A stretch of 54,962 nt of DNA from Massilia sp. ZL223 (GCF_018119395.1 NZ_JAGPWD010000039.1:1-54962); one strand, 5' to 3'; positions 1 through 9,022 are shown, counted from the stretch's first letter. Notes: a model not told the origin generated them from the letters alone. Numbers and translations: made by a program.

Positions 1-190
1 GCACCGCGACCTGCGCATAGGGCGCTGAACACGCCTGGTTCGCTCGCGCGGCACGCCAGTTCGCTGGTGGTCGATCCAGGCTTTCAGGCGCGTTTCCCGT
101 GCGTGCGGACCAGCATCCAGTGTAAATTGCCGACCAGTAGCAAAACCTTGGTCCGGCAAACCGATGGTGTGGCAGCAGGCGCGACGCTAA

Positions 191-237
191 GATTGAAAAT
201 CCTTGTGTCGGTGGTTCGATTCCGCCCCGGGCCACCA
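191..237 (+). tRNA. tRNA-Phe 3' fragment (probable att site remnant)
   Basis: These 47 bases match the 3' part of a betaproteobacterial tRNA-Phe: anticodon loop TTGAAAA (anticodon GAA), variable loop, T arm (GGTGG stem at 210-214, loop TTCGATT, CCGCC at 222-226), acceptor 3' strand CCGGGCC at 227-233 and ACCA at 234-237. The 5' half (acceptor strand, D arm, 5' anticodon stem) is not recognisable upstream. A 3'-only tRNA copy is the usual scar at the distal end of an element integrated into a tRNA gene; with this orientation the element would lie to the left of position 191. Not expected to make a functional tRNA. Confidence 0.75.
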
Positions 238-263
238 AGAACATGCAGTTCCTCCCTCCCAAG

Positions 264-286
264 ACGCCAACCCATGCAGGTTGCGT
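264..286 (+). terminator. Weak hairpin downstream of the tRNA fragment
   Basis: ACGC(C)AACC at 264-272 can pair with GGTTGCGT at 279-286 across a six-base loop with one bulged C, and is followed by a mixed T-rich stretch. It could be the original terminator of the tRNA-Phe locus. The rest of 1-190 and 238-399 shows no convincing gene. Confidence 0.35.
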
Positions 287-399
287 TGTCGTTTCCAAAG
301 CTCACAATACGCGTAGCGCTGCTCGTGACGAGCGAGCGCTGCTGGCGGTTGGCTGGCGTTGCCGTTTAAGAAGAATAGGTTCTTCCCGACCCTCGCCTG

Positions 400-3351
400 C
401 TACAACTGCAAGCCCAGAACCAGGCCGAAGCGACGAGGCTCCAGCAGGAAGACATTGGTGTAAGAGCCGGCCGCCTGGGTGGAGGACCAGCGCCCGGTGG
501 CGGCATCGCTGCCGTTCAGGTTCTGCGCATAGGCGCGCACGAACCAGCTTTTCCCGCGCCCGGACAGCTCCAGCTGGGCGTTGACGGTGGCGTAGCCTTT
601 GATGCGGTCGAGCGGCTTGTTGAATGCGGTGGAAAACGTTTTCCCCGTGTAATGCGCATCGATCCTCGGCACCAGACTCATGCCATTGGCCAGACGGAAG
701 CTGTATTCGGCGCCGGCCGACAATTTGAAACGTGGCGACAGCGGCAGTTCATTCCCCGCGATGTTCACTTCGACCCCGTTGCTCACCGTATACTGGGCGC
801 CCCCTGCTGCCCTGAGTGCATCGCACATGCTGAAGGCGCCGGTCGTGCTGGTGCCAGGCAGGGCGACCGGCTCTCTCAGGCCCAGCGCTGCGTTCACCCT
901 GCTCACCAGGGCATTGGCGCCGGCGCCGCTTCCTCCGGCCGCCGGAATGACGGCGCAGTTCGACCCGCTGCCGATGTCCTTGATGACGACGACATCCGAA
1001 CGTCCGGCGGACGGGTCGCGCGGATCGATCAGCGGCAAGTCCTTCAGCCGGGTCTTGAGGAAGCTGGCCGAGAGGTTCAGCCTGAAGCCGCGTGCCGGAA
1101 CCAAAACCGATTCCAGCTCCGCCCCATGGATATCCGCGTCCGCATTATCGTTCACGACCGTCCGCGCCAGCAGGCGGCTGATCTGCAAGTCCTTGTAGCG
1201 CATGGCGAAGACACTCGCGCCGAGGTTGAGCTTCCCTCCCAACAGCGTGTTCTTGGCGCCCAGTTCGACGGCGTCCAGCACTTCCTTCCTGAACTCCGTC
1301 GCCGCCTCGAACTCCACCTGGGCCGCCGGGTTCATGCCGCCCGCCTTGTAGCCGCGCGCATAGGATGCGAAATACAGGCTTCCCGGGCGCGGACGATAAT
1401 CGGCCACCAGCCGGCCGGTCAGCGCATTGGACCTGGTGCGCTGGTCGGCAAACGGCTGGGCGCCAGGCTGCGTGGCGTCGGCATCGAAGCTCCCGGCATA
1501 GGGCGACTGGAACGCATCGCCTGTGCCGAAGGGCACCGGCACCGAGAGCAGCAAGGCGCGCTGGCGCTGCCGCTTTTCGTCACTGGAATAACGCAGGCCG
1601 GCGGTCAGTTTCAGGGTCTTGCTGACGTCGTAATAGGCCTCGCCGAACACACCGTGGCTGTCCAGCGTCAGCTCGGCAAGCTCCGCATCGTAGTACGACG
1701 GGGCGATGAACACATTCGGGAAGGACAGGTCGCCCGCCGCGCGCCGGCCGAGGCTGGTGAGCGCCCCCAGCACTCCCCCGGCGTAGTCCAGGGCAAACAG
1801 GTTCACGAGATAATCATTGTCGCGCACGTAATCGAGGTAGACGGCGCCGAGCAGGAAATTCCATGGCCCATCGAGCTTGCTGTCCAGATGGGCCTCGACC
1901 GTGCGCTGGGTGAACTTGTCCCGGAAAACTTCGAACTCGGCGCCGCGTGGCGAGCAGCTATTCACGTGTCCGCCGAAGACGCCGGTATGCTGGCGGTTCG
2001 GTTCCGAGGTACACAGTCCTCCCGCAAGGCCATTGGGAAACAGGGCCTGGGCCGCCAGCGTGAATGGATTGACGCCTCCGGGAAACGCGGATCCCGGCGC
2101 GCTTGCCAGCGCCGCGAAGTTGCGCAGGCCAGGGTTATCCGTCAGCGGATTCACTGGCGTCATGTTGAAGTCGGCCCGCTGGTCGCTGCGGTCGCGCACA
2201 TAGCCTCCGGTAACGGTCAGCGCATATTTCTCCCCGATTTTTTGCTCGAGCCGCAAGATCAGATGGGCATTCTCGACCTGGTAGGACGGCGCCATGTCGG
2301 CGCGCACCTCGCGCAGGTTTTCGACCGGCGGCTGGCCGCCGTAGAACGGGTCCGGGCCATACACGCTCGACAGACCCAGGCCGGCGATCATCGGATTGCC
2401 TCCGCTGGCGATGGCAAGGAACTCGCGCGACGCCAGCACGCCGCCGACATTGCCATGGAAATTAGGCGTGTCGAATCCCAGGCGGTCGGGCCGGCAGCCC
2501 ATGATGCCGACCTCGTCGCGGGCGCACAGGTGCCTGGTGAAGCGGCTGCGGTTGTCGTCCTCCCGGAAGTACGAGGCGATCAGGTCGAGAGTGGTCGACG
2601 CGCCGGACCGGATACGCAGCGTGGCACGCAGTGCCGCCAGGTCGCGCCCATCGATGCGGCTGTTGTCGAACAAATTCTTCGTGTATCCATCGCGCTTCAG
2701 GTAAGTCCCGGCCAGCCGCAGGCCAATGGCTTCGTTGATTGGAAGATTGAGCATGCCGGTGACCCGGCGCGTATCGTAGTCACCCGCTTCGGCCTGGATG
2801 CTGCCGTGCCGCTTGTCGAAACTCGGGCGGGCTGTGACGAAGTTGACCACCCCTGCGGTCGCATTCCGGCCGTACAGCGTTCCCTGGGGGCCGCGCAGCA
2901 CTTCGACGCGCTGCAGGTCGAAGAATTCGGTTTCGAAAATGCGTGGCTGGAGCAGGGGCATGTCGTTGACATGGATGGCGGTCGCCGGGTCGCAGGAGAT
3001 ACCGGTGCACAGGTCGCCCACGCCCCGGATCGTGAATGTGGCGCCATCGAACTGTGCCTTTGTGAAATTTACATTCGGAACACTGAATTGCAGGTCGAGG
3101 GCATTGTTGATCTGGCGCGCCGCCAGGTCGCTTGCGGTCAGCGCGGTGACCGCCATCGGCACATCCTGGAGAAACTGCGACTGGCGTTGCGCCGTCACCA
3201 CCACCTGGTGCACGACCTCGGTGTCGCCGGCGAGGGCTTCGTCGCGGCCGGACGTTTGCACCTGCGCCAGCGCATCCTTCGCCGCGATCGCAAGAACGAT
3301 GCATGAGAGTGCGGAACCGAGCGCAGGCTCGCGGCATTTTCCGGTACGCAT
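400..3351 (-). CDS. TonB-dependent outer-membrane receptor
   Basis: 983-residue outer-membrane receptor that would import a ligand using TonB energy. The start at 3351 is chosen because AAAGGAGG lies eight bases upstream and the protein then begins with a signal peptide ending ALA at about residue 30; longer in-frame starts lack this. A plug domain follows (VVVTAQR near residue 50, TIRGVGD near 105, then VEVLRGPQGTLYGRNA), and the barrel carries YARGYKAGG, typical of the large TonB receptor family expanded in sphingomonads and Oxalobacteraceae. The C-terminus ends in Leu rather than the usual aromatic residue. No substrate-specific neighbours are present, so the ligand is unknown. It is divergent from the NTF2-like gene at 3524. 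Confidence 0.9.
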   Translation of the reverse strand: MRTGKCREPALGSALSCIVLAIAAKDALAQVQTSGRDEALAGDTEVVHQVVVTAQRQSQFLQDVPMAVTALTASDLAARQINNALDLQFSVPNVNFTKAQFDGATFTIRGVGDLCTGISCDPATAIHVNDMPLLQPRIFETEFFDLQRVEVLRGPQGTLYGRNATAGVVNFVTARPSFDKRHGSIQAEAGDYDTRRVTGMLNLPINEAIGLRLAGTYLKRDGYTKNLFDNSRIDGRDLAALRATLRIRSGASTTLDLIASYFREDDNRSRFTRHLCARDEVGIMGCRPDRLGFDTPNFHGNVGGVLASREFLAIASGGNPMIAGLGLSSVYGPDPFYGGQPPVENLREVRADMAPSYQVENAHLILRLEQKIGEKYALTVTGGYVRDRSDQRADFNMTPVNPLTDNPGLRNFAALASAPGSAFPGGVNPFTLAAQALFPNGLAGGLCTSEPNRQHTGVFGGHVNSCSPRGAEFEVFRDKFTQRTVEAHLDSKLDGPWNFLLGAVYLDYVRDNDYLVNLFALDYAGGVLGALTSLGRRAAGDLSFPNVFIAPSYYDAELAELTLDSHGVFGEAYYDVSKTLKLTAGLRYSSDEKRQRQRALLLSVPVPFGTGDAFQSPYAGSFDADATQPGAQPFADQRTRSNALTGRLVADYRPRPGSLYFASYARGYKAGGMNPAAQVEFEAATEFRKEVLDAVELGAKNTLLGGKLNLGASVFAMRYKDLQISRLLARTVVNDNADADIHGAELESVLVPARGFRLNLSASFLKTRLKDLPLIDPRDPSAGRSDVVVIKDIGSGSNCAVIPAAGGSGAGANALVSRVNAALGLREPVALPGTSTTGAFSMCDALRAAGGAQYTVSNGVEVNIAGNELPLSPRFKLSAGAEYSFRLANGMSLVPRIDAHYTGKTFSTAFNKPLDRIKGYATVNAQLELSGRGKSWFVRAYAQNLNGSDAATGRWSSTQAAGSYTNVFLLEPRRFGLVLGLQL

Positions 3352-3462
3352 ATCCATCGCCTCCTTTTGCAGGGAAACAGGATCCATCCGTGGCATCGCG
3401 CCATCCGAGTCTGCCATGAATACCGCAGTGCGCAAACCCTCTTCTGGGCGAGGTATTTCACC

Positions 3463-3490
3463 TTGACGAGCCGATGACGTCGCACATACT
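3463..3490 (+). promoter_or_regulatory. Sigma-70-type promoter of the first NTF2-like gene
   Basis: TTGACG (3463-3468), a 16-base spacer and CATACT (3485-3490). The same hexamers, spacer length and following TGGAAATYC recur upstream of the paralogue at 15622, which supports a real, co-duplicated promoter. Confidence 0.7.
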
Positions 3491-3523
3491 GGAAATCCCA
3501 GCTTGACTCCACAGGAGACGGCC

Positions 3524-3973
3524 ATGAACGAGCAGCGGAATATCGAACTGATCAAGCAAGCCTACGACGCCTACAAGCGCGGCGACATACAGCAGCTCCT
3601 CGCGTGCGTGGACGACCAGGTCGAATGGGAACTGCCGGAGACGCCCGGCGTGCCTTTCACCGGCAAGCGCCGGGGCTGCGAACCGGTCCGTGAAGTTTTC
3701 CGTATTCAGCAACAATTGTTAACTGTGCGGGAATTCACCGTGAACGAATTCATCGCCCAGGGGAACAAGGTCGTCGTGCTTGGCCATGGGGCGTGGACGG
3801 TGAAGGACACCGGCCAGGATTTCGAGAGCGACTGGGTGGACGTATTCACGATCAAGGACGGCAACATCGCGGCGTATCGCGATTTCATGAACACCAGCGC
3901 CGCGCTCAAGGCCTTCCAATGCGAAGCCATTCCCGCTGCGCCGCGCCCGGCGACGGCGACCGCCCCACATTGA
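3524..3973 (+). CDS. NTF2-like / SnoaL-like small protein, paralogue 1
   Basis: 149-residue cone-fold protein of the NTF2/SnoaL type, seen from NIELIKQAYDAYKRGD, then EWELP, then FESDWVDVFTIKDGNIAAYRDF. Such proteins are isomerase- or hydrolase-like or bind small ligands; the reaction cannot be assigned. The start at 3524 has AGGAGA upstream; the longer frame from 3503 would run through the ribosome-binding site. It has its own promoter (3463-3490) and is not in an operon. A paralogue with about two thirds identical residues lies at 15622-16071, so the unit was duplicated with its promoter. No signal peptide. Confidence 0.85.
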   Translation: MNEQRNIELIKQAYDAYKRGDIQQLLACVDDQVEWELPETPGVPFTGKRRGCEPVREVFRIQQQLLTVREFTVNEFIAQGNKVVVLGHGAWTVKDTGQDFESDWVDVFTIKDGNIAAYRDFMNTSAALKAFQCEAIPAAPRPATATAPH

Positions 3974-3994
3974 ACTGGCTTCAGCTATCCAGCC

Positions 3995-4504
3995 TCAATC
4001 TTTCTTTTCCCGGAATTCCCCGTCGATCACCCTGTCGTCGGTGCCGGTGGCACGGCTTTGCCCAGCGAATTGGAAAACAGACGAGACCATGCGATCGAAC
4101 ACAGCTCGCCTCAAGCGCGGGTAGCTGAGAAGAAAAGCCGTCGTGAAACCCATGAACCCTGCCGGCACGTAGTCGCCCTTCAACAGAAAGTGCAGCAGGC
4201 AAAGTGCGAGCAAACCGATGATGAGCGGCCGCCGGACAGGTTTGGGTAACAGGCCGACAACGCTCAGCTTGCCTTTGCGTATCCATGGAAATCTTGCGAA
4301 AAGCGCGCCCAGCAGCAGCCCCGCGATCACCCGATTCGTGCCGAGATACTCCGCCAGCACCCCGACGACAAGGAAACCGGTGTAGGTCATGGTGCTGGCC
4401 AGCGCTGCCAGGGCTAACAGTGCGATTGCGAGCGTTAGCTTTGGCATACGGATCACCGCTCTGACGAATAAGCCGAGGATTTGCGTACTCCTGTAAATGG
4501 ACAT
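3995..4504 (-). CDS. Small hydrophobic membrane protein, unknown function
   Basis: 169 residues with about four hydrophobic segments (around residues 24-40, 42-68, 88-108 and 113-130) and a polar tail ending VIDGEFREKKD. No family is recognised. No ribosome-binding site is visible before 4504; an internal Met at 4447 is an alternative. The gene begins 43 bases after the tnpB stop on the same strand, so the IS607 element sits directly upstream and may have removed its native promoter or 5' end. It is convergent with the NTF2-like gene, 21 bases away. Confidence 0.55.
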   Translation of the reverse strand: MSIYRSTQILGLFVRAVIRMPKLTLAIALLALAALASTMTYTGFLVVGVLAEYLGTNRVIAGLLLGALFARFPWIRKGKLSVVGLLPKPVRRPLIIGLLALCLLHFLLKGDYVPAGFMGFTTAFLLSYPRLRRAVFDRMVSSVFQFAGQSRATGTDDRVIDGEFREKKD

Positions 4505-4546
4505 CGGATGGCTAGCGCAGATTCTAACAGCACCGTTCCTCCAGAC

Positions 4547-5755
4547 TTACGCAAAGCTATCCGTAGTTACTTTGCCGCTGGATTCCTGCTTCACCGGGGC
4601 CAGTTTCGTCCCGCGCTCGCGCGCAGGGCCAGCGCCTTCCCCTCCACAGGCAGTCACGGTAGAACTTACCGCGATATGCTTCAGATTGATGGCCGCATTG
4701 ACGTCTCGCTCGTGCGCCGTTCCACAGCCCGGGCAGGTCCAGTGGCGGATCGCCAGGCTTAGCGCTTCCAGCCGGTAGCCGCAGCTGGAGCACAGCTTGC
4801 TGCTCGGGTACCAGCGGTCCGCCAGCACAACCTGACCGCCGCGCCATGCGGCCTTGTATTCCAGCTGTCGGCGCAACTCGTAGAACCCCATATCCGAGAT
4901 CGCCCGCGCCAGGTGTCCGTTGGCCAGCATGCCCTTGACGTTCAAGTCCTCGATACCGATCGTGTGAAAACGGCGCGTAATGCTAGTACTCAGCTGGTGC
5001 AGGCTGTCTCGGCGAATGTTGCCGATCCGTGCGTGCAGGCGGGCCAGTTCCAGCTTCGCCTTCGCCCGGTTGCGCGAACCTTTCACCTTGCGCGACAGGC
5101 TGCGCGACAGACGGCGCAGGCGCGGCAGCAGGGTACGCAGTGCCTTCGGACCTTCGAACTTCTCGCCGGTCCACAGGGTCGCCAGCGCCGAAACCCCGAG
5201 GTCGATCCCTACCGCACCTTGGTTCTCGGCTGGCGGCAGGGACAGCTCATGAGTGTCGACGGTGATGCTGGCGTACCAGTGATCGGCGACGCGTGAGATC
5301 GCAGCCGATACGATCCGGCCGGTAAAACGCAAAGTTTCGCACATGCGGATCCAGCCCAGCTTCGGGATGCGGATCCGCTTGTCCTCGACCCGGAACTGGT
5401 CGTTGCTTAAGGTGAAGCGGTCATCGCGCCCCTTACGACGGAAGTTCGGATAGCGGGCACGTTTGTTGAAAAAATTGTCGAAGGCGCGGCCCAGCTGCAT
5501 GATCGCCATCTGGGGCGCGTTCTTGGTGACTTCCAGCATCCAGGGAAATTGTTCGCGCTTAATGGCGTTGAGCTGGCGCCGCAACGCACCTTCGGACGGC
5601 TTGGGCAGCGATGGATCGGCCTTGCAGGCTGCGTACTGTTTGCCCCACTCGTCTAACGCCCAGTTGTAGGCGAAGCGCGCCACGCCAGCCGCCCGGGAAA
5701 GGTACGTCGCCTGGACATTGTTGGGATCGAGCCGGATGCGGTGCGCTACGAGCAT
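4547..5755 (-). CDS. tnpB: TnpB, RNA-guided nuclease of IS607-family element
   Basis: 402-residue TnpB. An N-terminal helix-turn-helix-like region (YNWALDEW near 30-37) precedes a split RuvC nuclease with all three acidic residues: D185 in GIDLG, E269 in GIEDL and D351 in RDVNAA. A zinc ribbon is formed by C322/C325 and C341/C344 (CSSCG, CPGCG). Length is typical. The family is known to cut DNA guided by an RNA from the element's right end and is the ancestor of Cas12. The start ATG at 5755 lies inside tnpA, indicating translational coupling. With catalytic residues and zinc ligands intact it is probably active. Confidence 0.95.
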   Translation of the reverse strand: MLVAHRIRLDPNNVQATYLSRAAGVARFAYNWALDEWGKQYAACKADPSLPKPSEGALRRQLNAIKREQFPWMLEVTKNAPQMAIMQLGRAFDNFFNKRARYPNFRRKGRDDRFTLSNDQFRVEDKRIRIPKLGWIRMCETLRFTGRIVSAAISRVADHWYASITVDTHELSLPPAENQGAVGIDLGVSALATLWTGEKFEGPKALRTLLPRLRRLSRSLSRKVKGSRNRAKAKLELARLHARIGNIRRDSLHQLSTSITRRFHTIGIEDLNVKGMLANGHLARAISDMGFYELRRQLEYKAAWRGGQVVLADRWYPSSKLCSSCGYRLEALSLAIRHWTCPGCGTAHERDVNAAINLKHIAVSSTVTACGGEGAGPARERGTKLAPVKQESSGKVTTDSFA

Positions 5756-6372
5756 TGCGCCTCCTTCACGGCGCTGCGCACGCCTTCCAGCAGCTTCTGG
5801 TTCTTGCGCGACCTGCTGCCGTACAGCCTTGCCGAGAACACGGTAACGATCTCCAGTACGTCGCTGGCCAGGTCTTCCTCGAAGCTCGTCTCCGCACCTT
5901 GATTGATGATCACGACCTCGACCTCCCTGGCTTCGCAGACAGCAAACACCAGTTCGGCGCCAAAACGCAGCAGCCGGTCCTTGTGCGTGAGCACGAGACG
6001 GCCAATTTCGCCCGCCAGGATCCGCTCCAGCAGTTGTCTCAAACCCTTCTTGCGGTAGTTCATGCCGGAGCCCAGATCCTCGATCACGTCGAAGGTCCAG
6101 CCCTGGCTTGCGCAGTACAATTCCAGCACCTGCCTTTGCCGTTCAAGGTCGGCCTTCTGGTCGTGGCTGGAGACACGCGCATAGGCGGCCGTTCTCCGTT
6201 CGGCCTGGATGCCATGGTGCAGTCCAGGGCGCAGCGTGGCCAGGTCATAGCGCCGTTGTCCGCCCTCGGTCCTCGCGGGAATAAGCTTCCCGCTCCTTTC
6301 CCAGCGCCGTAGCGTACTGGTAGAGACACCAATCGCTTTCGCGGCGGCACCAATTGTGATTAGCTTGGTCAT
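5746..6372 (-). CDS. tnpA: TnpA, IS607-family serine recombinase with MerR-type HTH
   Basis: 208-residue transposase. Residues 5-45 form a MerR-like helix-turn-helix (IGAAAKAIGVSTSTLRRWE, then GGQRRY), followed by a serine-recombinase domain with the nucleophile at S68 in YARVSS and the arginine-containing DRLLRFG. The start at 6372 is chosen because the protein then begins directly at the HTH, as in other IS607 transposases; the longer frame adds an implausible 30-residue leader. It catalyses excision and insertion by a serine-resolvase mechanism and overlaps tnpB by 10 bases. Confidence 0.93.
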   Translation of the reverse strand: MTKLITIGAAAKAIGVSTSTLRRWERSGKLIPARTEGGQRRYDLATLRPGLHHGIQAERRTAAYARVSSHDQKADLERQRQVLELYCASQGWTFDVIEDLGSGMNYRKKGLRQLLERILAGEIGRLVLTHKDRLLRFGAELVFAVCEAREVEVVIINQGAETSFEEDLASDVLEIVTVFSARLYGSRSRKNQKLLEGVRSAVKEAQCS

Positions 6373-6468
6373 AATACATATGACCGCACAAATCCGAATA
6401 AGTTCTGAGCTAACTGTTTGAACCCCGGTCGGGGCTGTCCGGTCTCTGCACCAGGGATGCAAACGAAA

Positions 6469-6488
6469 ACGCCACCTTCGCGGTGGCG
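6469..6488 (-). terminator. Rho-independent terminator downstream of the GGDEF gene
   Basis: CGCCACC (6470-6476) pairs with GGTGGCG (6482-6488). Read on the minus strand the hairpin is followed by TTTTCGTTT. It would end transcription from the gene stopping at 6686 before the IS607 element. The remainder of 6373-6685 holds the left end of the IS and no visible gene. Confidence 0.65.
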
Positions 6489-6685
6489 GTCCTGTGTCCG
6501 GAACAGCTGGCGCCGCGCCCTGGCGGCCCTAATGGAAGACGATGCGCCGTCATTGGTGCCCATGGCGAAGGCTCTCATCCATTCCATGCTTCGCCCTGTC
6601 TGCGCTGGTGTGAGAGCGCAAATTTTCCAAACCGCAACTCATCGCGAAGCTGCTGTCAGGCCGGGCTCGATCGCATCGCGTGAAC

Positions 6686-9022
6686 CTAGTCCTTCTCCGC
6701 CGGCTGCTCCGCCGTCCCCGCCTGCCGGAAGCAATTCCTCCCCGCCCGCTTGGCGTCGTACATGGCCTGGTCCGCCGCCTTCACCAGCGTCTCCGGCGTC
6801 ATCGCCGCCTCGAAGTAGGCGATACCGATACTGGTGCTGACCTGTAAGGTCGTCCCGCCCACGCTGAAGGGCGGCACCATCGCGTCGACCATCTTCTGCC
6901 CGATCACCGCCGTATCGCCCGGCTGGTGCAGCCCTTCCGCGATCAGCACGAACTCGTCGCCGCCCAGGCGCGCGATGAAGTCGGACTCGCGCAGCACCTG
7001 GCGCACGCGCTGGGCGAACATGCGGATCACCTGGTCGCCCACGTCGTGGCCGTAGGTGTCGTTGATGTGCTTGAAGCGGTCGATGTCGAAGTACATCAGC
7101 GCCAGGCCGCCGCGGCGCTGGGCGCGCTTGACGGCTTCCTCCAGCTGGTTGTTGAAATAGCCGCGGTTCGGCAGGCCAGTCAGGGTGTCGTAGTTCGCAC
7201 GCCGGAACAATTCCTGCTCCATGTACTTGCGCGCCGTGATGTCCTCGGTCACGGCCAGCACGCCCACCACCTTGCCCGCCTCGTCCCTGAGCGGGATCTT
7301 GCTGGTCTCGATCCAGCACTCGGTGCCGTCCTTGCGCAGATCGGTGGCCTGCATGCGCATGCGCCCCACGCCCGAGCGCATCACCTCGAGGTCCACCTGC
7401 CGGTAGTGCTCCGCCATGTCCTTCCAGGCCGCGAAATCGCCGTCCTTCCTGCCGACCAGCTGGTCGATGCCGTCCAGCCCCATCTCGACCAGCAGCGAGC
7501 GGTTACCGCCCTGGAAGACACTGTCGAGGTTTTTCCAGAATACGCTCTGCGGGATGTTGTCGATGATTAGCTGGAGCATTTGCTGGGATTCGTGCAGCGC
7601 CTGCTCGGCTTGTTTGCGGTCGGTGACGTTCTCGGCGAAGCCCAGTACATGGGTCACTTCGCTGCCGGCGCTCATCGGCACCAGTACGATCGACACATCC
7701 GGGCAGCGCCCGTCCGCGCGCATCAGCCTGGTGGTATAGGCGACCGTTTTCCCAGCCAGGACGTCCTTGAAGTGGTTGGCCAGCGCGCCGCGGTCTTCCT
7801 CCGCCACGAAGGCTTCGAAGGGCGCGCCGATCAGGGCCTCGCGGCCGACGCCCAGCTCCCTGGCCATCTGCTGGTTGGCATGGATGAAGTGCTGCTCGAG
7901 GTCGATCGCATACACGGCGAAGGGATGGTGCTCGAAGAAGCCGGCGAAACGCTCGTTGAACTCGCGCATCGCGCGCTGGCGCGACACGTAGCGCGGCCAG
8001 GCCGCCACGCCGTAGCTGGCGACCAGGGTCAGCAGCAGGCCGATCGCCAGCACCGTGGTGCCGGCCCAGGCGGCCTTCGACGCGAGCGAGGCCTTCTTGG
8101 CGTAGAAGTGCAGCAGCCAGGTACGGTTGGCCACCGGGATCTCGGCGCGGTGGGCGAGCAGCTGGGCGGCGTCGGCCTTCAGCGCATGGGAGACGCCGTC
8201 GCTGTCGAACAGCAGGTGCTCGCGCGCCAGGCTGCCGTCGAAGACCTCGACGTCGAACAGGCTCGCCAGCCGTCCATGATCGAAGCCGAGGAACAGGCGG
8301 TCGACATACATGGCGGAGAAGACGAAGCCTTTCAGCCCGCCGCGCGCCTGCCCATCCGCGGCGGAGGGCGTTCGCATGCTGCGCACAGGCGAAAAGATCA
8401 GGACCACGGGACGGTGGGCCGCATGGCGCAGCGCGGGGTGCACGGCGGTCGCCACCGGCTCGTCGCGGCGGGCGGCTTCCTGCATCGCGGCCCAGCGTTC
8501 GGGAACCGAGGAGAAATCGGCGCCGCGCAGGCGCCCCGCCCGGGTCGGATCGGTGCCGTGCACGGCGTAGTACAGCGGATACCAGGCGTCGGCGCCGGCC
8601 CGCTGGTCCGAGATGCGGTAGCCGGGGAAGGTCCGCGCCGCTTCCGCCTCGAAGCGTCCGGCATCCGCAGCCGGCACCTTGGGCAGGTAGCCGAAGGAAC
8701 TGGCGCCCTCCAGCCGCTCGAACACCCGGCTGGCGCCGATGTAATTGTCGAATTCCTCGGCATCGATGCTGCTCGACGCGCTGAAGAAGGCGCCCAGGGC
8801 GCGGTCCGCGCCCTCGTACAGCTCCAGGCGGTTACGCAACAGGAAGGCGTAATTCTCGGCCGTCTCCTGCAGCTGCGCGATCTGCTCCGCCTCGCTGTGG
8901 CGCGCGCCGGCGAAATAGCCCCAGGCCGAGGCGGCGAAACCCGCCGCGAAGACGATGGCCGGCAGCTTCACCTGGCGAAGCTGGCGCAAGGATTGTCGAA
9001 GAAGGGTGAAATGTGAAGACAT
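6686..9022 (-). CDS. Membrane diguanylate cyclase, CHASE-PAS-PAS-GGDEF
   Basis: 778-residue c-di-GMP synthase. A first membrane segment (about 18-38) and a second (about 320-345) enclose a periplasmic CHASE-type sensor domain. Two PAS domains follow (first beginning near FAGFFEHHPFAVYAIDLEQ, second before NIPQSVFWKNLD), then GGDEF with an intact RLGGDEF near residue 690. RESD five residues before GGDEF is a canonical inhibitory (I) site, so product feedback is expected. The start at 9022 is only five bases from the stop of the upstream GGDEF-EAL gene (9028), so the two are probably one operon and may act on one c-di-GMP pool. A clear SD is not obvious; the internal start may be coupled to the upstream gene. 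Confidence 0.9.
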   Translation of the reverse strand: MSSHFTLLRQSLRQLRQVKLPAIVFAAGFAASAWGYFAGARHSEAEQIAQLQETAENYAFLLRNRLELYEGADRALGAFFSASSSIDAEEFDNYIGASRVFERLEGASSFGYLPKVPAADAGRFEAEAARTFPGYRISDQRAGADAWYPLYYAVHGTDPTRAGRLRGADFSSVPERWAAMQEAARRDEPVATAVHPALRHAAHRPVVLIFSPVRSMRTPSAADGQARGGLKGFVFSAMYVDRLFLGFDHGRLASLFDVEVFDGSLAREHLLFDSDGVSHALKADAAQLLAHRAEIPVANRTWLLHFYAKKASLASKAAWAGTTVLAIGLLLTLVASYGVAAWPRYVSRQRAMREFNERFAGFFEHHPFAVYAIDLEQHFIHANQQMARELGVGREALIGAPFEAFVAEEDRGALANHFKDVLAGKTVAYTTRLMRADGRCPDVSIVLVPMSAGSEVTHVLGFAENVTDRKQAEQALHESQQMLQLIIDNIPQSVFWKNLDSVFQGGNRSLLVEMGLDGIDQLVGRKDGDFAAWKDMAEHYRQVDLEVMRSGVGRMRMQATDLRKDGTECWIETSKIPLRDEAGKVVGVLAVTEDITARKYMEQELFRRANYDTLTGLPNRGYFNNQLEEAVKRAQRRGGLALMYFDIDRFKHINDTYGHDVGDQVIRMFAQRVRQVLRESDFIARLGGDEFVLIAEGLHQPGDTAVIGQKMVDAMVPPFSVGGTTLQVSTSIGIAYFEAAMTPETLVKAADQAMYDAKRAGRNCFRQAGTAEQPAEKD

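Larger units (their letters stand above)
4505..6420 (-). mobile_element. IS607-family insertion sequence (tnpA-tnpB)
   Basis: A serine-recombinase tnpA (5746-6372) overlaps a tnpB (4547-5755) by 10 bases on the same strand, the standard IS607 organisation. Both genes look intact. IS607 elements lack terminal inverted repeats and target duplications, so the ends are estimates: right end between about 4505 and 4546, left end between about 6373 and 6440. In this family the tnpB 3' end and right end encode the reRNA (omega RNA) read on the minus strand, with the guide taken from flanking DNA just beyond the right end. Confidence 0.8.

Noticed and set aside
150..237. Possible complete 88-nt tRNA, since GGTCCGG at 150-156 can pair with CCGGGCC at 227-233
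   Set aside because: No D arm or 5' anticodon stem exists between them, and 191-237 fits only the 3' half of tRNA-Phe; the pairing is probably chance.
84..305. 73-aa minus-strand frame containing GGPGRNRTTDTRIFN
   Set aside because: It is the antisense translation of the tRNA-Phe fragment, a common false gene.
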